Part shown: piece by piece, positions 11,189 to 22,147 of the stretch
How positions within the stretch are numbered: position 1 is the stretch's first letter
Layout of the letters: the number at the start of each line of letters is the position of its first letter
Assembly: GCA_027257055.1 (NCBI GenBank)
Contig: JAPVLO010000179.1
Location: 806,001-870,000, forward strand
Source of the DNA: Cephalopachus bancanus
Lineage: Eukaryota; Chordata; Mammalia; Primates; Tarsiidae
DNA length: 64,000 nucleotides
Reading direction: 5' to 3'
Made by a program: the position numbers and the translations under genes
Notes under the pieces: generated by a model
What the model was told of the DNA's origin: nothing
Databases searched by the model: none
The model's input: the letters and a program-made list of their open reading frames with translations, nothing else

Positions 11189-11735
11189 ACATGTGAAAAT
11201 TTGGGATAAAAGACTCACGTTTGTTCCCAATAAATGGCTTCTGCTCATTTCATTGAACAGTTGTCCACTTTCTTTCTTTCTCTTTCTTCCTCCTTATATC
11301 TATGCCTCCATCTTGCTTTCTTTTAATATCTATCCCTACTACAGAATCGGCTTCTGTACTAGACAGAGCCCAGTCTCTTTCTTCCCTTCTATTTCTCCAA
11401 AATATTTGCCGACGCTGCCCCACCTTCCAGGGACCCTCTAAATCTCTTTTGGGGGGCTGGTTCCCCATAGTGAAACGTCTATGTAAGTCAGCCAAAGATG
11501 AATTTATAAAAGAAAATTTTGTGTGTGACCAAGTCAGCTATAATCTGAAGATAATTATTTATGTATTTCTAGAGATTGAGTTTTTATATTTAAAATACAC
11601 TAATACAAAACTAAACACTTAGTCTCCTAAGTTAGAACAACAAAGTTTTTTGGAAGCATTGATCTACTCTTAGTAAAATTTGCAAGAGGCTTTTGTTTAA
11701 TTCTGAAACCTGTTTCATTAAATTTTCAACCATCT

Positions 11736-12036
11736 GGCCAGGTGTGGTGGCTCACGCCTATAATCCTAGCACTTTGGGAGGCCGAGATGAGTGGATTGCT
11801 TGAGCCCACGTGTTCAAGACCAGCCTGAGCAACTTGGTGAGACCTTATCTCTACAATAAATCAAAAAATTAGCCAGACATGGTGGCACATGCCTGTAGTT
11901 CCAGTTACTTGGAAGGCTGAGGTGGAAGGTTTGCCTGAGCCCAGCAGATCAAGGCTGCGGTGGCCAGGAGCGTGCCACTGCCCTCCAGCCTGGGCGACAG
12001 AGTGAAACTCCAACCAAAAAGAAAAAAAGAAAAAAA
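11736..12036 (+). mobile_element. Alu
   Basis: Flanked by TTCAACCATCT at 11725-11735 and 12037-12047. Confidence 0.9.
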
Positions 12037-12421
12037 TTCAACCATCTTCTGAGCTGTAACTTTACAGCTTGGAACAATGCTTCCTTCCAGTGTAACTTTC
12101 TTATTTACCTTGACTTTTCTTGATGTGTTTGTATTGTTCCATGTAACCAGGACATATGCCATGCTTTTGTTAAGAGGAATGTATTCCCCTACTCAAGGGA
12201 GTTTTCTTGTTTACATTTCTCTATTATACCTTGTACACTCATAACTTTTAGACACACAATTTTTCTGTAAATGATTAAATTCAAGTACCTTTCTCATCAG
12301 ATTTGACTTCCACGTTATCTAAACAGGCCTCCTATAAAGAGAAGCAATCATATTGCGGGAGATTTTTGTATATTTGTTTTACCTTTTTGGTAACTTTCCT
12401 AAGAAACAAAGATTTTATGGG

Positions 12422-12666
12422 TTTTTTTTTTGTTTTTTGTTTTTGTTTTGTTTTGTTTTGTTTTGAGTTGGAGTCTCACTCCGTCGCCCAGACTGGAGTG
12501 CAGTGGCTGCTCCCGGCCACCGCAGCCTCGACCTGCTGGGCTCCGGCGATCCTTCTGCCTCAGCCTTCTGAGTAGCCGGAATTACAGGCACGCGCTACCA
12601 CGACCGGCTGATTTTTTGATTTATTGTAGAGATGAGGTCTTTCTGCCCAGGCGGGTCTCGAACCCG
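12422..12666 (-). mobile_element. Alu, left member of fused pair
   Basis: Near-consensus from poly-T/(TTTTG)n to GGGTCTCGAACCCG, then joined directly to the next Alu. Confidence 0.9.
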
Positions 12667-12963
12667 TTTTTTTGTTTTTTTTTGAGTCGGAGTCTCACTC
12701 GGTTGACCAGACTGGAGTGCAGTGGCCTCTCCCAGCCACCGCAGCCTCAACCTGCTGGGCTCCGGCGATCCTTCTGCCTCAGCCTTCCAAGTAGCTGGAA
12801 CTACAGACGTGCGCTACCATGCCCGGCTAATTTTTAAAAATTTATTGTAGAGATGAGGTCTCGCCAAGTTGCCCAGGCGGGTCTCGAACCCCTGGGCTCA
12901 GGCAATCCACTCACCTCAGTCTCCCAAAGCACGGGATTACAGGCTGAGCCACCGAGCCCAGCT
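12667..12963 (-). mobile_element. Alu, right member of fused pair
   Basis: Complete. AGATTTTATG at 12410-12419 and 12964-12973 brackets the pair as a whole. Confidence 0.9.
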
Positions 12964-12986
12964 AGATTTTATGTTTTATTAAAATA

Positions 12987-13060
12987 ATTAGCCCAGGAGA
13001 TCAGGGCTGTGGTGAGCCATGACTGTGTCACTAAAACAAACAAACAAACAAACAAACAAA
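12987..13060 (+). mobile_element. Alu 3' fragment with (CAAA)n tail
   Basis: TAGCCCAGGAGATCAGGGCT then TGGTGAGCCATGACTGTGTC and CAAA repeats. Confidence 0.7.
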
Positions 13061-14116
13061 AACTACATGTGTTGTCTTTATTAGACTTTTTTATTACTTA
13101 GAAAAACTGAACTTTGAAAGGGTTAAAATTTTTGTTTTACTTACATCTGTGTAACCTTCTGTATTGCTTTTGAAGTCTTTGATTATCACTCTGGTTAAAG
13201 GAATGACTAGTCTTTTAGTGACCTGTGATTCTCTTTTGATTGGGTATTTTTAAGTCTTTTGGCATCTTTGACAGTCTTCCCCAGTATGAAAATTCTAAAC
13301 TAAGTCCTTCTTACCTAGAATTTACCTTGGGATTTTCCAGTCAGGTCCCTGAAGAGCCTCAAAGAACATACTCCTCATCTTATAGAGATATTAAATGATT
13401 TGGCTTATCTGGTAAATCATATAGAAAACATCATCAAATATAAGTGATGCTAAGTCTTCTTTTAATTACATTTATGGATATGTTATTAATATGAATGTTC
13501 TAAAATTATATAAAATTCTTAGAAATATAACATGTTATCAGTCATAATTCTGGTTATTATATGTTATAAAATAAACCAAATGTCCTTGTCAATTGCTGAT
13601 TATAATGAACTTCCACCAGATTTTTAACCATGAATATTTCTAAGTCATATCATCTACAATTTTGATGACTCTAAAAGCATTTTCCATTATGTTCCTGGAA
13701 AACACTCCAACAAGTACTCTTAAATACAAATTGCGAATGACTTTAAGATCAATGAACTAAGTAAAAAATTTTTCGGAACTCTAATGAAGAAACTAATGAA
13801 TTCATGAAACTACTAAGCTATCTGTAGTTTACAGTAATTGGTAAATACACTTTTGTGAACAAAGGTGAATGCCTTGACTTTTTCTTCCCACTTGATCCCT
13901 CCAAAATTTGGAAACTATTCATAAGTGTCCTTATGGCAATATGATTATTTGCATGTGTTCAGTAAGAATTTGCTTTCCAATTATAACAGGATGCATCTGG
14001 AAACATTGGTTGTATTACCAAATCTTTGACTGGAATATCATATTTGAGAATGTGCATAGAATACCTGGCTTCAAGGGCTCCCAGCCTTACAGTTAGTGAG
14101 TACAAACTGTCACTTC

Positions 14117-14366
14117 AGACTGGGCTCGGTGGCTCAGCTTGTAATCCCAGCACTTTGGGAGGCCAAGGTGAATGGATTGCCTGAGTCTGAGGGTTCAAGA
14201 CCCACCCAGGCAACTTGGTGAGACCTCGTCTCTACAATAAATAAAAAAAATTAGCTGGGCGTCATAGCGCATGCCTGTAGTTCCAGCTACTTGGAAGGCT
14301 GAGGTGGAAGGATCACTGGAACCCAGCAGGTCGAGGCTGTTTGCAAAAAACAAACAAATAAAAAAT
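14117..14366 (+). mobile_element. Alu, 3' part missing
   Basis: Stops at CAGGTCGAGGCTG, then an A-rich tail. CTGTCACTTC at 14107-14116 and 14367-14376. Confidence 0.9.
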
Positions 14367-14608
14367 CTGTCACTTCTTGGCAGGCCCCAGAACCTAAGAA
14401 TATAAGTAAAATCTGAAGTCTGCCTTGATTTGTCTTCCTAGCCTCAAGAGGTTTTAAAATCTAAGATTATTATGTGGTCAATGTAGAGAGAAAAAGCTGT
14501 TTCTAAATAAAAGCTCTAATATACCTGTTATTGGATTGTAGTCCCATTCACTGTCTTTGAATTCTTGTTATCTACCTATAGACTAAACTAGATCCTGAAT
14601 TCTCCTAG

Positions 14609-14949
<341 letters not shown>

Positions 14950-14979
14950 TACCTGATGAATGTTAAGAAATAAATCTTA

Positions 14980-15275
14980 GCTGGGCTGGGTGGCTCAGCC
15001 TGTAATCCCGCGCCTTTGGGAAGCTGAGGTGAGTAGATTGCCTGCGCCCGCGGGTTCGAGACCCGCCTGGGCAACTTGGCGAGACCTCATCTCTACAATA
15101 AATCAAAAAATCAGCTGGGCGTGGTAGTGCATGCCTGTAGTTCCGGCTACTCGGAAGGCTGAGGTGGAAGGATCGCCGGAGACCAGCAGGTCGAGGCTGC
15201 AGTGGCCGGGAGCGGCCACTGCACTCCAGTCTGGGAGACAGAGTGAGACTCCAACTCAAAAAAAAAAAAAAAAAA
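14980..15275 (+). mobile_element. Alu, near consensus
   Basis: One of the cleanest copies of the local subfamily, with an 18-A tail. Opposite orientation to the Alu 30 bp away, so the two form a large inverted repeat. Confidence 0.92.
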
Positions 15276-15644
15276 GTAGTAAGTCTTATGCCTGATGAAT
15301 GGATCTTACAGAAAGTTCACCAAACCACCAGACGCCATAACCAGAGACATTTAAACTGCAAGCCAGGACAAGAAGTTGATGGCTTCACAGCTTTTCCCAA
15401 AACATCCGAACAAAACTTCAGGTTATAATGAGAGTCTTACCCTTCTTAATGTCTACCTTTTTTCACTTGGAAGGATGATGGTGTAGTTGAAATTTCACAA
15501 TCAGTAGCTACAAAAACTGACCGAAGAGATCCTTTAGTCCACCTAGTGGGTGACTTTGGCAACATCCCTAAAACAACTTGCTCACTCCCTGCCTTAATTC
15601 AACCCAGTCATGGAATAGTAATAAAATTCCTCCTCATTGTTTTC

Positions 15645-15930
15645 TTTTTTTAGCTGGAGTCTCTCTGTGTCCGCTGAGCTGGAGTGCAGTGCCATGCTCA
15701 TGGCCACGGCAGCCTCAACCTGCTGTGCTCAGTGGTCCTTCCGCCTCAGCCTTCCAAGTAGCAGGAACTACAGGCACACGCCACCACGCTTGGCTAATAT
15801 TTTGATTTATTGTAGAGACGCGGTCTCACCAAGCTGCCCAGGCTGGTCTCAAACCCACGGGCTTGGGCAATCCCCTCACCTCGGCCTCCCAAAGTGCTGG
15901 GATTACAGGCTTGAGCCACTGTGCCCAGCC
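15645..15930 (-). mobile_element. Alu
   Basis: Antisense dimer, moderately diverged, ending GTGCCCAGCC. Confidence 0.88.
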
Positions 15931-16136
15931 AGTGGCTACTCTTTACAGCCGAAACAGTTAAGACCCTAATCTCTTCATTTGTTAAGTATTTTCTTCTTTT
16001 CTACATTGAGTTCTCTCTTCCTTTGTCAAAATATCTAACTTTCCAAACACTTTTTCTTTGTTTTCTCCTTCCTTTCCACTTGTTTATTATACTGCAATAT
16101 TGCAAGCACATTCAAATATTAGAGCGTGCGTGCATG

Positions 16137-16172
16137 CACACACACACACACGCATACACACACACACACAAA
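16137..16172 (+). repeat. (CA)n microsatellite
   Basis: CA dinucleotides with GC and TA interruptions. Confidence 0.85.
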
Positions 16173-16639
16173 CACTGCTTTCATTTCTTTCTCGATGCTG
16201 TGCTTTCCCCACCCTTCAGAAAATGCTGCTCACGACCATTAGCTAATTACTCCTAATTTTCCTGAGTGTGCACACAGCCTCTCTTCTCCCTTCCTCTGGA
16301 TTCCAGCTGTCCTGTGGGGACCACTCAGCACTGGAATTGCCCCTGGGGGAACGCAATGGGGGAGGGACAGCCCCTTCAGATCAGTTCCGCATCAAACGGG
16401 CAGTGGGAAGCCACCGGTGAGATGACAGGGGACAGATGGGGAGCTCACCGCAGACTTGCCAGGCCAGAAGGGTGAGGACGCCGGGGAAGAGTCAACGTGG
16501 CAGGCAGGTCGCAGCCTCGGGTTCCTCACCTGCCCTCAAGAGCTTTGAGTAACCCACTCCTGCTGGGCTGAATGTTTGTCACCCACCTGCGTGCAGCGGC
16601 CAGCTGGGGGCGGCATGGTGTCGGGGGTCTCTGGAGTCA

Positions 16640-16790
16640 GACCGTGTCCTCCCCTGCCAGTTATTAGCTAGGGAACCTGGACGCACCCCAGGAGTTTGTC
16701 CTGTGATTGCCTGTTTCTGAAATTGGCATAAAAACAGCACTGGTGTCGGGTTATTGTAAGAATGAAGTCATGTCTTACCTGCAAAGCCCT
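16640..16790 (+). mobile_element. Diverged MIR fragment
   Basis: Weak MIR-like order: TCAGACCGTG, CCAGTTATTAGCTAGGGA, TGAAATTGGCATAAAAACAG, TTATTGTAAGAATGAAG, CAAAGCCCTGGGA. Confidence 0.4.
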
Positions 16791-17500
16791 GGGAATAAAA
16801 CCCAACAACTAAAGGTGCTATAGCTGTTACTACCAGGGAAGAAAAGGAGGAAACTAGTGATGTAGAAATAAGGCTCCCCCCTCTCCTGCCCCGCGGGCCT
16901 CACACTTTGCATACAGCTGGCGCACAGCCCCTCAGAAGTCACTGAGCCAAATGACACACAATGGGGCAAGAAAGGAGCGGCTGTCACCAAATCCGGGAAT
17001 AGACTGAACTGCCCACAGATGCCTGGGATCTCTATTGTCGGGGCACTCTCCTCACCGCCCCCCTTTAATGTTTTATTTTAATTATCATGACTAAACTGGG
17101 CACCCGGGGCTTTGTCCTCATCTCAGCCAGTCCAACCTGCAGGCCCGTGGGGAACAACATGGTAAAAAGAACCGATGGTCCAAGTTAGAAACCACAGGGC
17201 TTTGCACAAAGTGACAATGCAGGGAGTGTTTTCTTTTCCCTTTTTTTAAAAAAAATCATTTTCAAATCAAAACCAGCTTCCAGCCTGCTGCTTAAGGGAA
17301 GAAAGGGGCGTGTGTGACAGCTTAAACAGCTCTGTCCTCACGTATCAGGTGGCCTGGCCAGGGCCCCAGCACCTCATTCACCAGCAGGATCGGATTAGCT
17401 TTCTGTCCTCCTGCGAGGTCACCCGAAGCCCAGCTGCAAATGCAAATTTGCAGTGAGAAAGGGTGCGGTTTCCAATCGCCACCAGTCAGCGGGAGAGCCA

Positions 17501-17514
17501 GTTACCTAGGTGAC
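17501..17514. promoter_or_regulatory. RFX-type X-box palindrome
   Basis: GTTACCTAGGTGAC fits the inverted-repeat RFX pattern (GTNRCC..RGYNAC type). Function is inferred from motif only. Confidence 0.4.
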
Positions 17515-17969
17515 GGGCTGAGCTGCCTTCCCTGGTAATTCACATGGAGGAGAGGAAGGGGAAAAATTAAAATGAGCCTGAGCCATGAACCCTCTTCCCC
17601 ATAAAGCCTGACTGCCGGCAACCGCTGAGAACAGTGGACCGCACATTTTAACCTTTCTCCAACTTCCTGATCCTTCTTCCAATCACAGCCATCGATTCAA
17701 GTATGATTGTTTGCTGTTTTTCAGTGTGTAGTAATAGGCAGAAAAAGGGCGGCAAAGCAATGTGTGATTTTACAAGTGAGTTACATTTGCTTCCTATTAA
17801 TGCCAAATTCTCAAGTTACAATACAACAATGAAGCTTGTATGAATGTGGACTTCTCTATCTTAGAACTATGGAGAAGTTGCAATTCTTGAACAACTCGGT
17901 AAGGTTGTGGTTTAAATGTGTCCATGTATCCATCCATGCACCTACAGGGATACATCGTGGCTATATACA

Positions 17970-18076
17970 TTCTTTTCCTTCCCTCCCTCCCTGCCTCCTT
18001 CCCTTCCCCCCTCCCCCCTTCCTTCTTTCCTTCCTCCATCTTTCCTTCTTCCTTCCTTTTTTCTTTTCTTTTTTTT
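17970..18076 (+). repeat. Pyrimidine-rich (TTCC)n tract
   Basis: About 100 bases of almost pure C and T (CCTTCC, CCCTCCC, CTTTCCTTC units) running into the T-tail of the next Alu. Confidence 0.85.
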
Positions 18077-18349
18077 AAGTTGAAGTCTCACTCTGTCACC
18101 CAGGCTGGAGTGCTGTGGCACACTCGCAGCCACCCCAGCATCGACCTGCTGGGCTCTGGCAATCCTTCTGCCTCAGCCTTCCAAGTAGCCGGAACTACAG
18201 AGGTGCACTACCATGCCCAGTTTTGTTTTGTTTTGTTTTTTAATTGTAGAGACGAGGTCTCTCCAAGTTGCCCAGGCTGGTCTCTAACCCGCGGGCCCAG
18301 GCAATTCACTCGCCTGGGCCTCCCAAAGCACTGGGATGACAGACTGAGT
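18066..18349 (-). mobile_element. Alu
   Basis: Antisense dimer with linker changed to (TTTTG)n. Followed by a (CT)n tract at 18350-18380. Confidence 0.88.
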
Positions 18350-19237
18350 CTTCCTCTCTCCTCTCTCTCTCTCTCTTTCAGCAGACGCATTTATTGTCAG
18401 CATTCATTCATTGACTATTTGCTCTGAGTCAGACACTCATTTACAAAGACCAAAATGTTCCCTGTCCTCAAGCACTTTACAATCACGTTGGGAGGGGAGA
18501 GCAAGAAATAATTACATCCCAAATCCCAAGCAGCCTTCACCAGCCCACTGAGTAAGGAAAGTCACATTAGCATGAACAACCTGTTCACACGCCCTCCTCC
18601 ATCTGCAATCCCCTCCCCTCCCACGTGGCTGACCCATAAGGCAGAATGGACGAATAGACAGACAAATAAATACATGAACAACAAGAAAAAAGGTCCAGTC
18701 AGGTATGCCTTGATAGAGACATGAATATGTTCCTGAAAACTGGCTCAATTCATTTAGACCATCGGTTTTAAAATACAAAAAGGTATCTTACTATTTAAAG
18801 CAACCTGACAGTGAATCATCATTTTGTAGAGCAAACGAATTATAATCATTTTGCAATGATCATGAATAACCAAGTTTATCTGGTGTGGATTTTCACATAT
18901 GGGCTTTTCTTAGAGTACACAGGTCTCATAACATAAGAGACACATCCAGGAAGCTGTGTAGAATCCCAGACTGCCGAAGCCAAGGTCAGAGAGGCCCATC
19001 TGAGTGTGCTACAGTTCTAACCAGGCTTTTGGTAGGAAAACTTTTTCTCTTTTCTTTTCTTTTTTTTGTAAGGCTTCCCTTTCCAGCAGTTAGTCACTTG
19101 ATTGGTGCCTGCAGGCAGGTTAAGCTCTGAGAGTGAGTAGCTCACTGGTCACCAATACCAGAGCTGATAGAAACATAGCCAGTATACATGCTTTGTCAAA
19201 GCCCAACAAGTTCATTTGTCTAATATTTAAAAACTGC
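18350..19237. other. Unassigned unique sequence
   Basis: Starts with (CT)n. 18395-18500 (CATTCATTGACTATTTG.., CAAGCACTTTACAATC) resembles an old L2-like 3' end, weakly. The rest is unrecognised. Confidence 0.4.
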
Positions 19238-19842
19238 AGGTTGGGCTCAGTTGCTCAGCCAGTAATCCCAGCACGTTGGGAGGCCAAGGCGAGTGGATTG
19301 CCTGATCCCGCAGGTTTGAGACCAGCCTGGGCAACTTGGCAAAACCTCATCTCTACAATTAAAAAAAAAAAAAATTAAGCTGGGCTCGGTGGCTCAGCCT
19401 GTAATCCCGCACCTTGGGAGGCTGAGGTGAGTGCATTGCCTGAGCCCACGGGTTCGAGACCCGCCCGGGCAACTTGGCGAGACCTCATCTCTACAATAAA
19501 TCCAAAATTAGCTGGGTGTGGTAGCGCGCACCTGTAGTTTCAGCTACTTGGAAGGCTGAGGCGGAAGGATCGCCAGAGCCCAGCAGGTCGAGGCTGCAGT
19601 GGCCAGGAGTGGCCATTACACTCCAGTCTGGGTAACAGAGTGAGACTCCAACTCTAAAAAATAAAAATAAAAAAAAAATTAGCTGAGTGTGTTAGTGTGC
19701 ACCTATAGTTCCGGCTACTTGGAAGACTGAAGCAGAAGGCTCACAGATGCCCAGCAGGTTGACGCTGAGGTGGTCATGAGTGTGCCACTGCACTCCAGCC
19801 TGGGTGACAGAGTGAGACACCAACTCAAAAAAATAAAATAAG
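19238..19842 (+). mobile_element. Alu split by a nested Alu
   Basis: Left arm 19238-19378, right arm 19679-19842. Flanks AAAAACTGCA and AAAAACTGTA. Confidence 0.88.
19379..19678 (+). mobile_element. Nested Alu
   Basis: Complete copy inserted at the A-rich linker of the surrounding Alu, same orientation. Confidence 0.9.
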
Positions 19843-19849
19843 ATTAAAA

Positions 19850-21824
19850 AAACTGTAGAACTGACCTGTGATGGTAGAAGCCAGGTAATATCTTTGGAGG
19901 GGAGGGAAACGCTATTCGAAGTGGAACACAACTAGTGCTTGAACAGAGGAGCTTGTTAAGTGCTAACACAACCCCAGGGGTGGGAAATACCAAACAAGAG
20001 TGGAGAATAAGGAAACGTGGTCAGAAGTTCATCTGATCTGGGGCTTCACGGGCATGCAGGCTTTCAGCAGCTGGAGCTAGGAGAGGGGTCTGGGTTTGTT
20101 GGCCCCGGGGGCCTGGGTGAGTTTGTGGACAGTTCTACGTTTCCTTCTCTGTGGAGTGTGAGTCTGTCTTGGAGACTCAGTGGCACCACCCGTCAGGCTG
20201 AGGCGAGCTCTCAGGGAGCACAAGGCCGGCGAGGCTCGCTCAGGAGGGGGTTTCAGCTCCAGTTCAACAAATCACACATTGTCCCTCCTGTGACCCTTCA
20301 GTGTCCATCTTTGAAGACCTTCCAAATGGCCAATAATATGTCCCTGAAACCGAAGGGCCCATTTCAATTTCTCCAAGAAGAAAGGTTTCTGGTCACCCTA
20401 GGCAGGTGGAGAGGATGCTGAGGAAGGGGGTGGGTTGTGCAGGGAGAGGATGTGGGGGAGACAGCTCACCCCAGAACCAGGTCCACCTACTTGGTCAGCC
20501 TGTGGCAGGCGGGTGGCAAGCCACTGGGGGAACAAGCCCTTTTTTGTGGGATCCAGTGAGGGAAATGGGACTGCCCCCAGCCAGCAAGTCTCAGGAACTT
20601 CACAGGCGATCCTTCTGACAATCTGGGTAGGGGCAGACTTCACATGGAAATCAAAATCTGCTCAAGCCCAGGGCCTCTTCCTCGTCACAGTCGGTTCAGT
20701 GTACCATCTGGGCTGGCTGGTGTCATGGGCCCCAGGCAGGCGGCTGCACTGGGCCTGTTTGCCTCCAGCTGCCACTTCTTTCACTGATGGCCTGTGGGGA
20801 AACCAGGTTTCAGTTTGAGTGTGGTTATTCGTGTGAGCATCATGAGTAGGGAAGTGGCATGAGACAGAGAATACATCCTTTTTAGCTTCACAATCTGTAG
20901 GGCCCCAGACGATGGTCTGATCAGTGGGGATTTTATCTGGCGGTCAGATTGGCGGCTGCTGGAACTGAGTCGCCCAGGACCCACACAGCTGGCCGCTGAG
21001 GGCTCCCGCTCTGCTCCCTCCCGGCATCTCCCCGCTTCCCTCCCTCCCGCCCCTCTCCCTCTGCAGGAGCTGTCTCTCCAGGCCACTCAGCCTGAGAGCC
21101 TTTGTTACAAAGTGGTTTATAACCCATCCATGTTGTGTTCGAGCTTGTTTATAGAGAAGCATTTGAGACAGAAATTCCACAGGGCGCCATAGGAACGCTT
21201 CCCTAGACTCACATAGTTTAAGAACCGCAAGACATTGAAAATATAATTAAAATGTCTTTTGTGAATGATATACAAAGTCTGTCTGTTTTTTTCCCCTTTG
21301 ATTTCTTAGAGTCTTTCTCACTTCCCTGCCCCCTGCGTCATTCCTTGTGAAGACACCCAGACCCAGGGGAAACCGTCATGTCAGCTCTAAAGACATCCGT
21401 TCTTGGCTCTCCAATGAACCTACCCTGAGGACAGAGAGATGGCAGATTTCTCTGCAGAGAAAACACATGGAGCTCTCTGCTGCACCTCACCTGAGCGCAA
21501 GCTTCATCCCCACAAGCAACTGTGTTGAGACACGTGAGAGCTGAGAGCTGACAAGATCCATCCAGGACAAGGGCACGGAATGGAGTCATTTCATGCAAGG
21601 TTAAGGGAGGTGGGCTGGCCCCACCAAGCCCAAGGCTCCAGCGAGCACACCCTGAGCTTGCTGACTTGGCAGGTTGCTGGTTGCCATGGCAACGCGACAG
21701 CCTCCAGACACAGGCAGGATGGGGGCTGGCGAGGAGGAAGGTCAGGCAGACAAGCTATCACACAGCAGGTGTGGCGATTCCAGAAAGAGCTTCAAGTACA
21801 TGTAGCGCTTACACCATTTTGTTT
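19850..21824. other. Unique GC-richer region, no gene recognised
   Basis: Free of Alu and L1. It has several open frames up to 134 codons (20017-20421), but none with a recognisable domain or splice context. A C/T-rich stretch lies at 21000-21070 and a perfect RFX palindrome at 21680-21693. Confidence 0.5.
21680..21693. promoter_or_regulatory. Perfect RFX X-box palindrome
   Basis: GTTGCCATGGCAAC is a perfect 14-bp palindrome and the textbook RFX1-3 binding sequence. Binding is inferred from the motif alone. Confidence 0.5.
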
Positions 21825-22136
21825 TGTTTTCTTTTTTTTTTTGAGTTGTAGTCTCATTCTGTCACCCAGGCTGGAGGGCAGTGGCACACTCCCGGCCATC
21901 GCAGCCTCGACCTGCTGGGCTCCTGCAATTCTTCCACCTCAGCCTTCCAAGTAGCCAGAACTAACTACAGGTGAGGGCTACCACGCCCGGCTAATTTTTA
22001 TTTTATTTTATTTTTATTGTAGGGACGAGTTCTTGCCAAGTTCCCCAGGTGGGTCTTAAACTCTCAGGCCCGGGCATTCCTCTCGCCTCTACCTCTCAAA
22101 GTGCTGGGATTACAGGCTGAGCCACTGAGCCTGGCC
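21825..22136 (-). mobile_element. Alu
   Basis: Flanked by CCATTTTGTTT at 21814-21824 and 22137-22147. Confidence 0.9.
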
Positions 22137-22147
22137 CCATTTTGTTT

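Larger units (their letters stand above)
10224..11469 (+). mobile_element. Solo LTR, class II (ERVK / betaretrovirus-like)
   Basis: A 1246-bp block starts TGTTGGGAGCCAGCC and ends GGCTGGTTCCCCATA, an imperfect inverted repeat, and is flanked by an exact 6-bp duplication GTGAAA (10218-10223 and 11470-11475). The 6-bp duplication and the TGTTGGGAGCC start are typical of class II (IAP/ERVK-type) retroviruses. The final CA appears as TA, probably a C-to-T change. Inside are three tandem copies of a roughly 95-bp unit (10904-11188), a TATA-like GATAAAAG (11205-11212) and AATAAA (11229-11234), followed by a pyrimidine-rich stretch, which fits U3-R-U5 order on the plus strand. No gag, pol or env is attached, so it is a recombination remnant. 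It carries no convincing coding frame. Confidence 0.8.
15931..18065. other. Unique region, no gene recognised
   Basis: Contains a (CA)n tract at 16137-16172, a weak MIR, and a more GC-rich, repeat-free block (about 17270-17640). That block holds an octamer ATGCAAAT (17440-17447), CCAAT (17472-17476) and an RFX-type palindrome (17501-17514). It looks like a possible regulatory element, but conservation is unknown. A pyrimidine-rich tract follows at 17970-18065. Confidence 0.5.

Noticed and set aside
12430..12837. Open frames of 70-135 codons with recurring [14 protein letters not shown] and IYCRDEV segments at dozens of places
   Set aside because: They all come from the antisense strand of Alu elements, repeat the same peptide, and have no gene structure.
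13020..13060. (CAAA)n run as a short repeat array of CRISPR type
   Set aside because: It is the simple-sequence tail of an Alu fragment. There are no spacers.
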